NCBI RefSeq assembly: GCF_017744835.1
Contig: NZ_JAGIAM010000006.1
Coordinates: 84,383-148,382 of the forward strand
Source of the DNA: Sphingomonas sp.
GTDB taxonomy: Bacteria > Pseudomonadota > Alphaproteobacteria > Sphingomonadales > Sphingomonadaceae
Direction: 5' to 3'
Length of the DNA stretch: 64,000 bases
Shown here in pieces: positions 26,361-35,621 of the stretch. Position numbers and translations under genes: made by a program. Numbering within the stretch: the stretch's first letter is position 1; every line of letters starts with the position of its first letter. The notes beneath the pieces were generated by a model. That model searched no databases, was not told the DNA's origin, and was given only the letters and a program-made list of their open reading frames with translations.

Positions 26361-28712
26361 ATGCTGAACCGTCGTTCCTTCCTCTTGGGTTCGGCTGCCA
26401 CATTGGTTGCCACCGCCGCGGCGGCGCGGCCGCTGTCGGTCGTGCGGCAACGGCAGGTGTCGGGGCCCGGCGCCGCGATCGACATCGTCGATGACGTCTT
26501 CGGCACGCCGCATATCCGCGCCGCCTCGATCCCCGACGCCTTTTTCGGCCAAGGCTATGTCGTCGCGCGCGACCGGCTGTTCCAGATCGACTTGTCGCAC
26601 CGTCGGGAGATGGGCCGGCTCTCCGAGGTCTTCGGTCCGCGTTTCGCCGAACACGACGCGGCCGCGCGCCTGTTCCACTATCGCGGCGACCTCGACGCCG
26701 AGCTGGCCCATGTGCCGGCCGACGTGCTCGCCTGCGGCCGCGCCTATGTCGCCGGCGTCAATGCGCGCATCGACGAAGTGCTCGCCGATCCTTCGCTGCT
26801 GCCGCTCGAATATCGGATCCTGGGCATTCGGCCGCTCAAATGGGACCTGCGCGACCTGGTGCGCGCGCGCGACGCCGCGGGCAATGCCGATGACGAGGTT
26901 CGTCGCGCGCAGCTCGCCGCGCTGGGGCTGCTCGATCTCGACGCGATCATCGCGCCGCTCCGCCCGGCCTGGACGATGCAGGTGCCCGAGGGGCTCGACG
27001 CGGCCGCGGTGAGCGAAGCCGATCTAGGCGTCCTTCGGCTCGAGCGGCTACCCTTCGGCCCCGACATCGCCGTGCCCGATCCCGCCGGCGCGGTCGAGCG
27101 CGCCAATGCCGGGAGCAATGCCTGGACGGTTGCGCCCTCGCGCACAACCACCGGTCGGCCGATCCTCGCGAACGATCCGCATCTCGGCATCGGCGGCTTC
27201 GGCCCGCGCCATGTCGCGCATCTGAGCGCGCCGGGGCTCGACGTGATCGGTGGCGGCTCGCCGGGCCTGCCCGGCATCATGCAGGGCCACACCGATCGCT
27301 TCGCCTTCGGCCGCACCAATTTCCACATCGATCAGGGCGACCTGTTCGTGCTCGAGCTCCACCCCGAGGATCCGGAGCGCTACCGTCACGACGGCGGCTG
27401 GAAGCGCTTCGATCGCGTCGAAGAAGCGATCGCGGTCAAGGGCGCTCCGCCCCGGCGCGTGACGCTGCGCTATTCGGTCCAGGGCCCGGTGATCGCGCAC
27501 GATCCCGCCCGCCGGCGCGCGACTGCGCTCGCCACGGTGACGATGCAGCCGGGCGCGAGCGGCGTCTTCGCGATGATCGCGATCAACCTGGCGAAGGATT
27601 GGACGAGCCTGCGTCGGGCCTGGGCGCTCCACCCGTCGCCGACCAATTTCCACTATGCCGATGTCGAAGGGAACACCGGCTGGCAAGTGATCGGCTATAT
27701 GCCGGTGCGCAAGCGCGGCGACGGGCTGCTGCCCGTTCCCGGCGACGGAAGCTATGACTGGACCGGGCTGCGGGACTTCACGGCGTTGCCCAGCGAATAC
27801 AACCCCGCCAAGGGCTGGTTCGCCTCGGCCAATCAGAACAACCTCCCCGCCAACTGGCCGCGCGAGCGCATCCCCGCCTTCTCGTTCCGCGATCCCTATC
27901 GCTACGAGCGCATCGCCGATGTGCTCGCGACGCAGGACCGGCACAGTCTGGCCGACAGCGTCGCGCTCCAGCACGACACGCTGTCCACCCCCGCGCGCCA
28001 GTTCCTCGCGCTGCTCCCGCAAAACCCCTCCGAAGCTGCCCGACCGGCAGTGGAGATGCTGCGCCGCTGGGACGCGCGGATCGACGTCGGGAGCGGCGCC
28101 GCGGCACTGTTCCAGATCGTCTGGCGCGATCTTGGCAAGCGCATGCTGGCCGCGATCGTGCCGGCGCGTGCCAGGGCGCTGGTGACCGAGATCGCGCCGT
28201 CGGTGCTGCTCGGCCTGCTCGCCCGGCCCGATGCGCGGCTCGGCGCAAACCCCACAGCCGCGCGCGACGCGATGCTAGACGCCGCGCTCGCCGGCGGCTG
28301 GACCTCGGCGCACCAGCTCCTCGGACCCGATCCCGCGGCATGGCGCTGGAGTACGCTCCACCAGGTGCGCATCCGCCATCCGCTTTCGGCGATTCCCGCG
28401 ATCGCCGCGGCCTTCCCGCCGATCGAAGGCGAAGGGTCAGGGGGCGACGGCTATACCGTCATGGCGCGCTGGCTCGGGGGAGGGCCGGGCTGGGGTGTCG
28501 GCGGCGGCGCGAGCTATCTGCAGGTGATCGACGTCGGCGCCTGGGACAATTCGCTGATGCTCAACCTGCCCGGCCAGTCGATAGACCCGCGCTCGCCGCA
28601 TTACCGCGACCAGTTCCAGCCCTGGGCGGCCGGGCGGATGCGTCCGATGCTCTTCAGCCGTGCCGCGGTCGACACCCAGGCCGCCGCGCGTACCACGCTG
28701 CGGCCCGGCTAG
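26361..28712 (+). CDS. Penicillin acylase family protein (Ntn hydrolase)
   Basis: A 783-residue precursor with a twin-arginine signal (NRRSFLLGSA, residues 3-12). The alpha chain contains GTPHIRA and GQGYVVARDRLFQ. The autocatalytic cleavage site is AGSNAWTV, giving the nucleophile Ser 252 at the start of the beta chain. Later family segments include NDPHLG, GLPGIMQGH, NFHYAD and ANQNNLP (catalytic Asn region). Members hydrolyse amide bonds of beta-lactams, N-acyl-homoserine lactones or cyclic lipopeptides in the periplasm. The substrate cannot be read from sequence; acyl-homoserine lactone or N-acyl-amino acid cleavage are the main options. It appears monocistronic; its last bases overlap the convergent lipoprotein gene by 4. 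Confidence 0.9.
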   Translation: MLNRRSFLLGSAATLVATAAAARPLSVVRQRQVSGPGAAIDIVDDVFGTPHIRAASIPDAFFGQGYVVARDRLFQIDLSHRREMGRLSEVFGPRFAEHDAAARLFHYRGDLDAELAHVPADVLACGRAYVAGVNARIDEVLADPSLLPLEYRILGIRPLKWDLRDLVRARDAAGNADDEVRRAQLAALGLLDLDAIIAPLRPAWTMQVPEGLDAAAVSEADLGVLRLERLPFGPDIAVPDPAGAVERANAGSNAWTVAPSRTTTGRPILANDPHLGIGGFGPRHVAHLSAPGLDVIGGGSPGLPGIMQGHTDRFAFGRTNFHIDQGDLFVLELHPEDPERYRHDGGWKRFDRVEEAIAVKGAPPRRVTLRYSVQGPVIAHDPARRRATALATVTMQPGASGVFAMIAINLAKDWTSLRRAWALHPSPTNFHYADVEGNTGWQVIGYMPVRKRGDGLLPVPGDGSYDWTGLRDFTALPSEYNPAKGWFASANQNNLPANWPRERIPAFSFRDPYRYERIADVLATQDRHSLADSVALQHDTLSTPARQFLALLPQNPSEAARPAVEMLRRWDARIDVGSGAAALFQIVWRDLGKRMLAAIVPARARALVTEIAPSVLLGLLARPDARLGANPTAARDAMLDAALAGGWTSAHQLLGPDPAAWRWSTLHQVRIRHPLSAIPAIAAAFPPIEGEGSGGDGYTVMARWLGGGPGWGVGGGASYLQVIDVGAWDNSLMLNLPGQSIDPRSPHYRDQFQPWAAGRMRPMLFSRAAVDTQAAARTTLRPG

Positions 28713-29524
28713 AGCCCCACGACCCTGAGCACCGCAGTCGGCGCATCCTTGGTGCGGTTGTTGACCGTCCAGACGATCGTCTTGCCCGCCGCGCCCGCGC
28801 GGGCGCCGTCCTCCTGGTTCTGGCTGACGATCTCGGCATTGGTGGTCAGCGTGAAGGTGCCGGCCATCTTGGCGGACTCATAGCCCATCGCCTTGCCCAT
28901 GCCGTCCCCCATGCCTTCGCTCATCGCCCCCATCGCGCCCGCGCCGCCAAGGCCGCTCGAATCCTGCTGGGCGAAGCCCGGCGCCTTGACGCGCACCACG
29001 TCCTTGCCGCGCAGTTCGATCACCACGAACGGGAAGACCATCTGCGCGTCCTGATTGTAGGGGAAAGCGAAGCCGTGGCTGAGCTTGCCCGAGATCGCAT
29101 AGTCGACCCAGAACAGCCCGTCGCCGCGATATTCAACCGTGCGATATCCCGCTTCCTTCGCGATCTGCGTTGCGAGCTCGCGATATTCGGCGTCGCGCTC
29201 GGCTTTCTCCTCGGGCGTCAGCGCCAGGTCCGGGTCCTTTTTGTCGTCGCTCTGGACCAGGACGGCGCCGGTCAGCACGGCCGGATCGTCCTTGGCGTCG
29301 TCGGAATCCTCGTCCTTGCCCTTCTCCTTGATCGCGGCCTCGGTCGCCTTGCCGCTCAGCCGCTTGAGGTCGAGCGCCTGGATCTCGCCCTTGTAGGTGA
29401 AGGTGAAGCTGCGGTCGGCACGGATGTCGAGCGTCGATGCGAACTTGCCGGGCGTGAACAGGCACGCGGCGAGCGCGAGCGGCATGAGCAACGCTGCGGC
29501 GAGCGCCTTCCCCCGGTGAAACAT
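28709..29524 (-). CDS. Putative lipoprotein of unknown function
   Basis: A 271-residue protein with a signal peptide and lipobox LALAAC, giving a lipidated Cys at residue 21. The mature part is beta-rich, with an Asp/Lys-rich linker (KGKDEDSDDAKDD) and a glycine/methionine-rich turn region (about residues 195-215). The C-terminal strand TIVWTVNNRTKDAPTAVLRV resembles proteins of the DUF6263/VisP type but I cannot assign a family. It lies 27 bases downstream of rlmB on the same strand and may be read through from that operon. Confidence 0.7.
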   Translation of the reverse strand: MFHRGKALAAALLMPLALAACLFTPGKFASTLDIRADRSFTFTYKGEIQALDLKRLSGKATEAAIKEKGKDEDSDDAKDDPAVLTGAVLVQSDDKKDPDLALTPEEKAERDAEYRELATQIAKEAGYRTVEYRGDGLFWVDYAISGKLSHGFAFPYNQDAQMVFPFVVIELRGKDVVRVKAPGFAQQDSSGLGGAGAMGAMSEGMGDGMGKAMGYESAKMAGTFTLTTNAEIVSQNQEDGARAGAAGKTIVWTVNNRTKDAPTAVLRVVGL

Positions 29525-29551
29525 CGATTCAGCCCCCCCTGTTGCGGGCCC

Positions 29552-30298
29552 TCAGCCGCGTGCGGCGATGGCGTAGAGCGCGACCGCTGCGGCGTTGGAC
29601 ACGTTCAGGCTCTCGACCTTAGGCGATATCGGCAGCCTGGCAAGCTCGTCGCAATGCGCCTCGGTGTTCTGGCGCATGCCTTCGCCCTCGGCGCCGAGCA
29701 CCAGCGCGACGCGTGCATCGCCGATCGCCTGCCCGAGCGTCTGCGTGGCATGGCCGCTGAGCCCGATCCGCCAGAAGCCGGCCTCGGCGATCTCATCGAG
29801 CGCGCGGGCGAGGTTGACGACGCGTACCCAGGGCACGGTCTCGAGTGTCCCCGACGCAGCGCGGGCGAGCGCGCCCGATTCGGGCGGCGCGTGCCGGTCC
29901 TGCGTGACGATGCCCAAAGCGTCGAACGCCGCCGCCGAGCGCAGGATCGCGCCGACGTTGTGCGGATCGGTCACCTGGTCGAGCACGAGCAGCGGGCGCT
30001 GGTCGTCCTTGCCCTGCAGGAGCAGGTCGCCGAGCCAGACGTCCTCGAGCGGATCGACTTCGGCGACCAGCCCCTGGTGCGGCGCGTCGTTCGGCACCAG
30101 CCGCGCGAGATCCGCCACATCGGCGAAGGTCACCGGAATCGAAGACGGCAGGTCGAAGGCGGCCAGCGCCTCGCGCGTGCCCCAGATCTTTCGCACGTGA
30201 CGCTCGGGATTGGCGAGCGCCGCGGTGACGGCATGGCGTCCATAGAAGCGCGGCCGCGACGGGGCGGCCTGGCTCGGGCGGTGTCCCTTGCGTGCCAT
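29552..30298 (-). CDS. rlmB: 23S rRNA (guanosine-2'-O)-methyltransferase RlmB
   Basis: A 248-residue SPOUT methyltransferase. It has an N-terminal L30e-like substrate-binding domain (FYGRHAVTAALANPER) and the three trefoil-knot motifs LDQVTDPHNVGAILRSA, VLGAEGEGM and LNVSNAAAVALY. RlmB methylates G2251 of 23S rRNA; sphingomonad TrmH-like paralogs are the only alternative. A Lys/Arg-rich tail (ARKGHRPSQ) precedes the core. The ATG at 30298 overlaps the stop of the M28 peptidase gene by one base (TGATG). A much longer frame upstream lies inside that gene and is rejected. Confidence 0.9.
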   Translation of the reverse strand: MARKGHRPSQAAPSRPRFYGRHAVTAALANPERHVRKIWGTREALAAFDLPSSIPVTFADVADLARLVPNDAPHQGLVAEVDPLEDVWLGDLLLQGKDDQRPLLVLDQVTDPHNVGAILRSAAAFDALGIVTQDRHAPPESGALARAASGTLETVPWVRVVNLARALDEIAEAGFWRIGLSGHATQTLGQAIGDARVALVLGAEGEGMRQNTEAHCDELARLPISPKVESLNVSNAAAVALYAIAARG

Positions 30299-31911
30299 CA
30301 GTCGAGGTCGTCCGGGTTGGGATAGGCGAACGGATCGGTCACGTTCGGTTCGGTCGGGAAGGGCAGGCGAGGCAAGGGCTTCTCCGCATTGGCGGCGTTG
30401 AGCAGGAACGCGGCGAGCACCGCGGCGCCCTGGCGCATGTCGGCCGCCTTCAGGTGATCGAAGGTGTCGACGTTCGTATGGTGGAGCCGGCTGCCATAGT
30501 CGAGCGGATCCTGGATGAACTGGAAGGCGGGGATGCCGACCGCCGAGAAGAAGACATGATCGGTGCCGCCGGTCTGGCGGATAGCGACCGTGTTCGCGCC
30601 CAGCGAGGCGAAGGGCGCGAACCATTCGCGGAAGATCGGCACCGCGGCGAGGTTGCGCTCCGAATAGATGCCGCGGATCTTGCCCGATCCATTGTCGATG
30701 TTGAAATAGGCCGCGAGCTTGTCATAGCCCGGCTGGCGCACCACCGGCCAGCGGTCCGCCCAGCCGTAGAAGCGCGCGAGGCCCGAACTGGGCGCACCCG
30801 GTTTGCGCTGGCGAGTCGCGATGTGGCGCTCGACATAGTCCATCGAGCCGAGCAGCCCCTGCTCCTCGCCCGCCCAGAGCGCGAAGCGGATCGTGCGCTT
30901 CGGCTTGGCGCCCATTGCCTTCAGGATGCGCGCGGCCTCCATCACCATCGCCACGCCCGCGCCATTGTCGGCGGCGCCGTCGCCCGCGGCCCAGCTGTCG
31001 AGATGCGCGCCGGCCATCACATAGGCGCCCGAGGGATCGCTGCCGGGGATATCGGCCAGGATGTTGTACGCCTTGGTGTCGGCGTCCTCGAAATGAACGA
31101 CATTCTCTATCTCGAGCACCGGCGCGGGGCCGGTCTTCGCCAGCCGGCCGAGGCGCCGATAATCCTCCGCGGCGATTTCGATGCCGGGCACCTGCTGGGT
31201 CTCGCCCGTGCCGAACAGATAGCCGCTGCCGTGGATCAGCTTGCCGTCGCGCGGCGACATGGTCGCATAGGCGACCGCGCCTTCGGCCTTGAGGAAGGCG
31301 TCGAGCCTGGTTGCAAACTCCAGCCGCTTGATCCGGCGGTCGGTCGCCTCGGGATCATATTGGGGCTGGTCGTAATTATCGAGCTTGGCGAGGTCGTCGC
31401 CGCCCAGCCGCCGGAAGGGCGCGTCACCGGGCTCCGATCCGTCATTCGGGAGCGTGACGAGCACGACCTTGCCCGAGAGCTTGCCGCGCCACCGCGCGAA
31501 ATGATCCTCCTTGCTCATCGGCGCGACGACGACCGGCGCGCTGATCCGGCCCGGCGTGGCGGGCGTCCAGGCGATCGGAATCGAAGTGAGCTCGATCGGC
31601 CGCGGGCTCACCATCCGCGCCGAGGCGCGCTCGATCCACCAGCCGCGGCCGAAGTCGAACCCTTCCTTGTGGACGTTGGCGAGGCCCCATTCGCGGAACT
31701 TGCCCGCGGTCCAGTCTTCGGCCCGGCGCATGCCCGGCGAGTTGGTGAGGCGCGGGCCGATCCCGTCGGTGAGCTGCTGCGCAGTCTGCATCACCTGCGA
31801 GCGGTTGAGCCCCTCGTCGAGGATGCGGGCGACTTCGTTGCGGTCGACGGTCTGAGCCGCGAGCGGTACGGAAAGAAGTGAGAGTGCGGCGATCGCGGCA
31901 AGCTTGCGCAT
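30298..31911 (-). CDS. M28 family zinc aminopeptidase, secreted
   Basis: A 537-residue exopeptidase with a signal peptide (residues 1-19, ending PLAAQ). A PA-type insert domain (about residues 110-240) precedes the catalytic domain. The zinc ligands are readable as GAHLDSW (His, Asp), AADNGAG (Asp), GEEQG (Glu) and HHTNVDT (His). It would trim peptides in the periplasm or outside the cell. ATG 31911 is chosen because it begins a clean signal peptide; the upstream frame to 32004 is not protein-like. It is coupled to rlmB by a one-base overlap, which is an unusual pairing of a secreted peptidase with an rRNA modification enzyme. Confidence 0.9.
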   Translation of the reverse strand: MRKLAAIAALSLLSVPLAAQTVDRNEVARILDEGLNRSQVMQTAQQLTDGIGPRLTNSPGMRRAEDWTAGKFREWGLANVHKEGFDFGRGWWIERASARMVSPRPIELTSIPIAWTPATPGRISAPVVVAPMSKEDHFARWRGKLSGKVVLVTLPNDGSEPGDAPFRRLGGDDLAKLDNYDQPQYDPEATDRRIKRLEFATRLDAFLKAEGAVAYATMSPRDGKLIHGSGYLFGTGETQQVPGIEIAAEDYRRLGRLAKTGPAPVLEIENVVHFEDADTKAYNILADIPGSDPSGAYVMAGAHLDSWAAGDGAADNGAGVAMVMEAARILKAMGAKPKRTIRFALWAGEEQGLLGSMDYVERHIATRQRKPGAPSSGLARFYGWADRWPVVRQPGYDKLAAYFNIDNGSGKIRGIYSERNLAAVPIFREWFAPFASLGANTVAIRQTGGTDHVFFSAVGIPAFQFIQDPLDYGSRLHHTNVDTFDHLKAADMRQGAAVLAAFLLNAANAEKPLPRLPFPTEPNVTDPFAYPNPDDLD

Positions 31912-32029
31912 TGGGTTTCCCGGAAAAAAGATGCCGCGGACGCTATGCGGCACGAGGAGTGCGCGCAAGGCGTTGACAGCACGCCCCGGTATCGGCATTG
32001 GCACGCCCTCGCTCGCAAGCGGCGCCCAT

Positions 32030-32115
32030 GGACAGGTGGCCGAGTGGTTAAAGGCAGCAGACTGTAAATCTGCCGGCGCAAGCCTACGCTAGTTCGAATC
32101 TAGCCCTGTCCACCA
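32030..32115 (+). tRNA. tRNA-Tyr (GTA)
   Basis: An 86-base class II tRNA including the encoded CCA. The acceptor arms GGACAGG / CCTGTCC pair perfectly. The anticodon loop CTGTAAA places GTA at 32064-32066. A long variable arm and the T-arm GCTAG-TTCGAAT-CTAGC are present. Confidence 0.97.
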
Positions 32116-32160
32116 GCCTCCGCTAAAGCTTCGGCACATGCCGTGGTTATGGCGGAGGCT
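32115..32160. repeat. Nested inverted repeat just 3' of tRNA-Tyr
   Basis: Outer 9-base arms AGCCTCCGC (32115-32123) and GCGGAGGCT (32152-32160) enclose an inner hairpin CGGCA-CA-TGCCG (32132-32143). It starts at the last base of the tRNA. No T-run follows, so it may act in tRNA 3' processing, as a weak terminator, or as an old attachment-site scar. Confidence 0.55.
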
Positions 32161-32294
32161 GTTCGGCGTGCGGACACACCTCTTTTAATTTTGCCGGATC
32201 GATTGGCTTCGACGCATGCCCGCGGGTCGGCTGGTCACGTCTGCGTCACGATCTGCATGGTTGCGCATGCACGCATCTATGATACCTTGCGCCT

Positions 32295-33215
32295 ATGCTC
32301 GAGGGGCCTTTTCCGCCGGCGACGGCAGATGTGCAACTGGCTCGCGCCAGTAGCCTTACGCATCAGCACTTGCTGGCGGTGGTGAATACCAGGCTCGCGG
32401 CGATCGCGCCGACCAAGCGCGTGATCACCATTTGCGATGTCGGTTGCGGAAATGGCGTCTTTCTTTCCTATCTCGCTTCCGGCCTTCGGCTCCTCTGGCC
32501 TCGTAACGAATTTCATTTCTACGGGATCGACGTGTCGGACTCCGGCGTGCAGGCGGAGGGCTTTTTCGCGTCAACGATCCGGACGCTTGCGGCTGCGCAT
32601 CCGGAAGTGGATTGGACGAGCCGTCTCCATCTAATTCGCTCCACCGAACGCTGGCCCTTCGACGATGGCGCGATCGACGTCATCACGTCCAACCAGGTGC
32701 TCGAACACGTTCGCGACCACGCCCATTTCATGGCCGAATCCTATCGTGTGCTCGCTACCGGCGGTGTCGGTACGCACCTGTTCCCGCTGCGCCATTATAT
32801 CTGGGAGGGGCACCTCCACATCCCGCTGGTGCACAAGATCCATCAGCACGATTTGGTGCGCAAATACATCAAGGCGATGAGCTACATCGGGCTCGGGGTC
32901 TATAAGGGCCACCGGGACCAGTTCGGCCACAGCCGCGACTTTTTCGCGGAGGAGCACGCCGACTATATGACCTTCATGACCAACTATAAGTCGGCGCGGG
33001 AAATGCTCGCCTACTGCAAAGCGGCGGGGCTGCGCTCGACCTATGCCCACACTTGGGAATTCTACGAAGCGTTGCTGCGCAAGCGGCTTGGGCTCAAGCC
33101 ACGGCACGGCTATAAGGAGCGAGGCTTCATGTTCAGCCTGCTCAGCTACCTCTTCTGCCGTTATCTGTCTTCGGTGACTCTCACGACCGAGAAGCATCAA
33201 CTCTATTCGAGGTGA
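32295..33215 (+). CDS. Class I SAM-dependent methyltransferase
   Basis: A 306-residue enzyme. Motif I is CDVGCGNGVFL (about residues 47-57), the acidic end of strand 2 is FYGIDVSD, and the post-motif region is WPFDDGAIDVITSNQVLEHV. A Methyltransf_11-like core with a long C-terminal helical extension (from about residue 170) is seen, as in sugar or polyketide methyltransferases. The gene is visibly AT-richer than its neighbours and stands alone between a tRNA gene and rdgB, which suggests horizontal acquisition. No strong ribosome-binding site precedes the ATG, so the start is moderately sure. Substrate unknown. Confidence 0.8.
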   Translation: MLEGPFPPATADVQLARASSLTHQHLLAVVNTRLAAIAPTKRVITICDVGCGNGVFLSYLASGLRLLWPRNEFHFYGIDVSDSGVQAEGFFASTIRTLAAAHPEVDWTSRLHLIRSTERWPFDDGAIDVITSNQVLEHVRDHAHFMAESYRVLATGGVGTHLFPLRHYIWEGHLHIPLVHKIHQHDLVRKYIKAMSYIGLGVYKGHRDQFGHSRDFFAEEHADYMTFMTNYKSAREMLAYCKAAGLRSTYAHTWEFYEALLRKRLGLKPRHGYKERGFMFSLLSYLFCRYLSSVTLTTEKHQLYSR

Positions 33216-33251
33216 CGGGCTGGATCGCCGCGTTCGAAGGCCCCTCCAGCC

Positions 33252-33896
33252 TCAGAACACCGCTGCCACGAGCTGCCGGAACGCGTCCGCCCGGTGGCTC
33301 ATCGCGTGCTTGGCCGCAGGGTCCATCTCGCCGAAGGTCTCCGCATGGCCGATCGGCTGGAACATCGGATCATAACCGAAGCCGCGATCGCCGCGCGGCG
33401 GCCACACGAGAGTCCCGTCGACGCGGCCCTCGAACCATTCGACATGCCCGTCGGGCCAGGCCAGCGCCAGCGCGCAGACGAAATGCGCATCACGCGGCGT
33501 GTCCGGGCCCTTGGCGGCGAGGTTGTCCTCGACCAGCCGCATCGCCACGCCGAAATCGCGGCTCTCGCCTGCCCAGCGGGCCGAGAAGATGCCGGGATCG
33601 CCGCCCAGCGCCTCGACGCACAGCCCCGAATCGTCGGCGAGCGCGGGGAGCCCCGAGAGGTCGGCCGCCTGGAGTGCCTTGAGCTCGGCATTGGCCACGA
33701 AGGTCGTGCCGGTCTCGTCGGGCTCGGGCAGGTCGAGCTCGGCGGCCGAGACCGGCTCGATGCCATAGGGCGCGAGCAGTTCGCGGATCTCGCGCACCTT
33801 GCCCTTGTTGTGGCTGGCGATCACCAGCCGGCCGGGCTGGAGCTTGCGGATCGCCTGGGGGGCGTCTCCGCCGATTCCTTCGTTGGGGTCGGTCAT
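33252..33896 (-). CDS. rdgB: XTP/dITP pyrophosphatase (RdgB/HAM1)
   Basis: A 214-residue nucleotide-pool sanitising enzyme that hydrolyses dITP, ITP and XTP to monophosphates. The signature [10 protein letters not shown] (S/T-x-N-x-x-K), the central [15 protein letters not shown] and the C-terminal GFGYDPMF and [10 protein letters not shown] are all present. The N terminus carries an extra ~20-residue polar tail ([15 protein letters not shown]) that is common in sphingomonads. Its ATG overlaps the stop of rph by four bases, so the two form an operon, as in many alphaproteobacteria. Confidence 0.95.
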   Translation of the reverse strand: MTDPNEGIGGDAPQAIRKLQPGRLVIASHNKGKVREIRELLAPYGIEPVSAAELDLPEPDETGTTFVANAELKALQAADLSGLPALADDSGLCVEALGGDPGIFSARWAGESRDFGVAMRLVEDNLAAKGPDTPRDAHFVCALALAWPDGHVEWFEGRVDGTLVWPPRGDRGFGYDPMFQPIGHAETFGEMDPAAKHAMSHRADAFRQLVAAVF

Positions 33897-34606
33897 TGCA
33901 CCGCCTTCAACTGGGCGGCGAAGATCTGGTTGCAGCCGATGCGCGCGAGGCGGAGCAGGCGGAGCAGCCCTTCCTCGTCGTAACAGGCGCCCTCGGCCGT
34001 CGCTTGCGCCTCGGCGATCTTGCCGTCGGAGAGCAGGACGAAGTTGGCATCGGCATCGGCCGAGGAATCCTCATCATAGTCGAGGTCGAGCACCGGATCG
34101 CCCTTGTAGATGCCGCACGAGACCGCCGCGACCTGCTGCTGGATCGGGTCCTTGTCGAGCAGCCCAGCCGCGAGCAGCTTGTTGGTGGCGAGCCGCAGCG
34201 CCACCCAGGCGCCCGAGATCGCCGCGGTGCGCGTGCCGCCATCGGCCTGGAGCACGTCGCAGTCGAGCGTGATCTGGCGCTCGCCGAGCAGCTTGAGGTC
34301 GGTGACGGCGCGCAAGCTGCGGCCGATCAGCCGCTGGATTTCCTGCGTGCGGCCCGACTGCTTGCCCTTGGCCGCCTCGCGCTGGCCGCGCGTGTGCGTC
34401 GCACGGGGCAGCATGCCATATTCTGCGGTGACCCAGCCCTCGCCCTTGCCGCGCAGCCACGGCGGAATCCGCTCTTCGATGCTTGCGGTCACCAGCACGC
34501 GCGTGTCGCCGAAGCCGATCAGGACGGAGCCCTCCGCGTGGCGCGTGAAATTGGGCTCGATCGTGATCGCGCGCATCTCGTCGGGGGCGCGGCCGGATGG
34601 GCGCAT
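33893..34606 (-). CDS. rph: Ribonuclease PH
   Basis: A 237-residue phosphorolytic 3'-5' exoribonuclease that trims tRNA precursors. The N terminus ([13 protein letters not shown]), the RNA-binding [15 protein letters not shown] segment, the R-G/R-S-L-R region ([10 protein letters not shown]) and the phosphate-site [14 protein letters not shown] are diagnostic. It is the first gene of the rph-rdgB operon. It is divergent from the DUF6438 lipoprotein gene with about 90 bases between starts, which must hold both promoters. Confidence 0.97.
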   Translation of the reverse strand: MRPSGRAPDEMRAITIEPNFTRHAEGSVLIGFGDTRVLVTASIEERIPPWLRGKGEGWVTAEYGMLPRATHTRGQREAAKGKQSGRTQEIQRLIGRSLRAVTDLKLLGERQITLDCDVLQADGGTRTAAISGAWVALRLATNKLLAAGLLDKDPIQQQVAAVSCGIYKGDPVLDLDYDEDSSADADANFVLLSDGKIAEAQATAEGACYDEEGLLRLLRLARIGCNQIFAAQLKAVQ

Positions 34607-34695
34607 GCTTCAGTCTCCTGCAAGGTTGGAACGGCCACGTAGACGCTGGAGCGCGAACGCGCCAGTATCGGCGCACGATCCAGGGGGAGGACAGG

Positions 34696-35214
34696 ATGAT
34701 AACGGGACGGTGGTTGGTGTTGGGGCTGGCGGCGACGGCGCTTGCTGGATGCGTCCCGCCCGCGCGCCCCGGCGCGGACACGGGCACGCCGGTTCCGATC
34801 GAGGGCGATTCGATCGCCTATGAAACCGGCCCCTGTTTCGGCGCCTGCCCGGTCTATTCGGTGACCGTCCACCCCGACGGCACGGGCATCTTCGAGGGTA
34901 AGCGCTTCACGGCGGTGAGCGGCACGCGCGAATTCCGGCTGACGCGCGCGCAATATGACGCCTTCGCCGCCACGCTCGCGCCCTATCGGCCCGCGAGCGG
35001 CGAGCTGCGCTTTGCACCGGGCGAGCCCAACTGCACGCGGCACGCTACCGACATGCCCAGCGTCGATGTCCGCTGGACGCGGGCGATCGGCGACAGCCAG
35101 CACCTCTATTTCTACTTCGGCTGCGACAGGGAGAAGAACCGCGCCATGGCCGATGCGCTCGGCAACGCGCCCGACGTGCTGCCGATCGAGGCGCTGGTGG
35201 GCGAACATCCCTAG
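34696..35214 (+). CDS. DUF6438 lipoprotein
   Basis: A 172-residue protein with a lipoprotein signal (lipobox LAGC, Cys about residue 19). The conserved core begins ETGPCFGACPVYSVTVHPDGTG, with the paired cysteines CFGAC typical of DUF6438, followed by a variable beta/alpha region with two more cysteines (EPNC and YFGC). Function is unknown; the family is usually envelope-located. ATG 34696 is preceded by GGGGGAGGACAGG, a strong ribosome-binding site, which rules out the longer frame from 34597. Confidence 0.83.
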   Translation: MITGRWLVLGLAATALAGCVPPARPGADTGTPVPIEGDSIAYETGPCFGACPVYSVTVHPDGTGIFEGKRFTAVSGTREFRLTRAQYDAFAATLAPYRPASGELRFAPGEPNCTRHATDMPSVDVRWTRAIGDSQHLYFYFGCDREKNRAMADALGNAPDVLPIEALVGEHP

Positions 35215-35233
35215 GGCGTATCGACATTCAGCC

Positions 35234-35268
35234 TAACGCGCTCCCTTCCTTTTGGGGAGGGGAGATGA
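35234..35268. repeat. Intergenic CCTCCC repeat, copy A
   Basis: Begins TAACGCGCTCCC and ends GGGAGATGA, with imperfectly pairing CTCCCTTCC / GGGGAGGGGAG arms around a TTTT loop. A second copy with the same ends is at 35586-35621. Confidence 0.65.
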
Positions 35269-35378
35269 ATGTCGAGACAACCCAGGCCCCCGGAGCACGA
35301 TATTGCCGCTTGCAAAATTGGATTTGGCCTGAAACATAACGGGAACGCTCTTTCTCAATCTGAATATAATCGGCGTCT

Positions 35379-35429
35379 CGCGCGCACACGCACACGCACA
35401 CGCGCGGGCACGTACGCACGCGCATGCGC
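35379..35429. repeat. Alternating purine-pyrimidine (Z-DNA-prone) tract
   Basis: 28 strictly alternating bases (35379-35406, CG and CA steps) and a second alternating run of 22 bases (35408-35429), separated by one out-of-phase base. Confidence 0.85.
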
Positions 35430-35585
35430 CCGCGTTGGGGTGTCCACTTTGTCCACTTCCGCCGTGTCGACTTCCGGCATCGCCCCGCCGGATCGGCCGA
35501 TGGCAGGCCCCGCTCGAACCCCCGCGATAGTGTGACCCTGGTGTGACCTTTGGTCGCGCAGGATGCGCGGGGCGGCGCGATGGCG

Positions 35586-35621
35586 TAACGCGCTCCCCTC
35601 CCCGAAAGGAAAGGGAGATGA
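35586..35621. repeat. Intergenic CCTCCC repeat, copy B
   Basis: Shares the first 12 bases (TAACGCGCTCCC) and last 9 bases (GGGAGATGA) with copy A. Its middle differs: the left arm is CTCCCCTCCCC, the loop GAAA and the right arm GGAAAGGGAG. Confidence 0.65.

Noticed and set aside
35228..35425. Minus-strand frame rich in Arg, Val and Cys
   Set aside because: It is only the translation of the alternating purine-pyrimidine tract.
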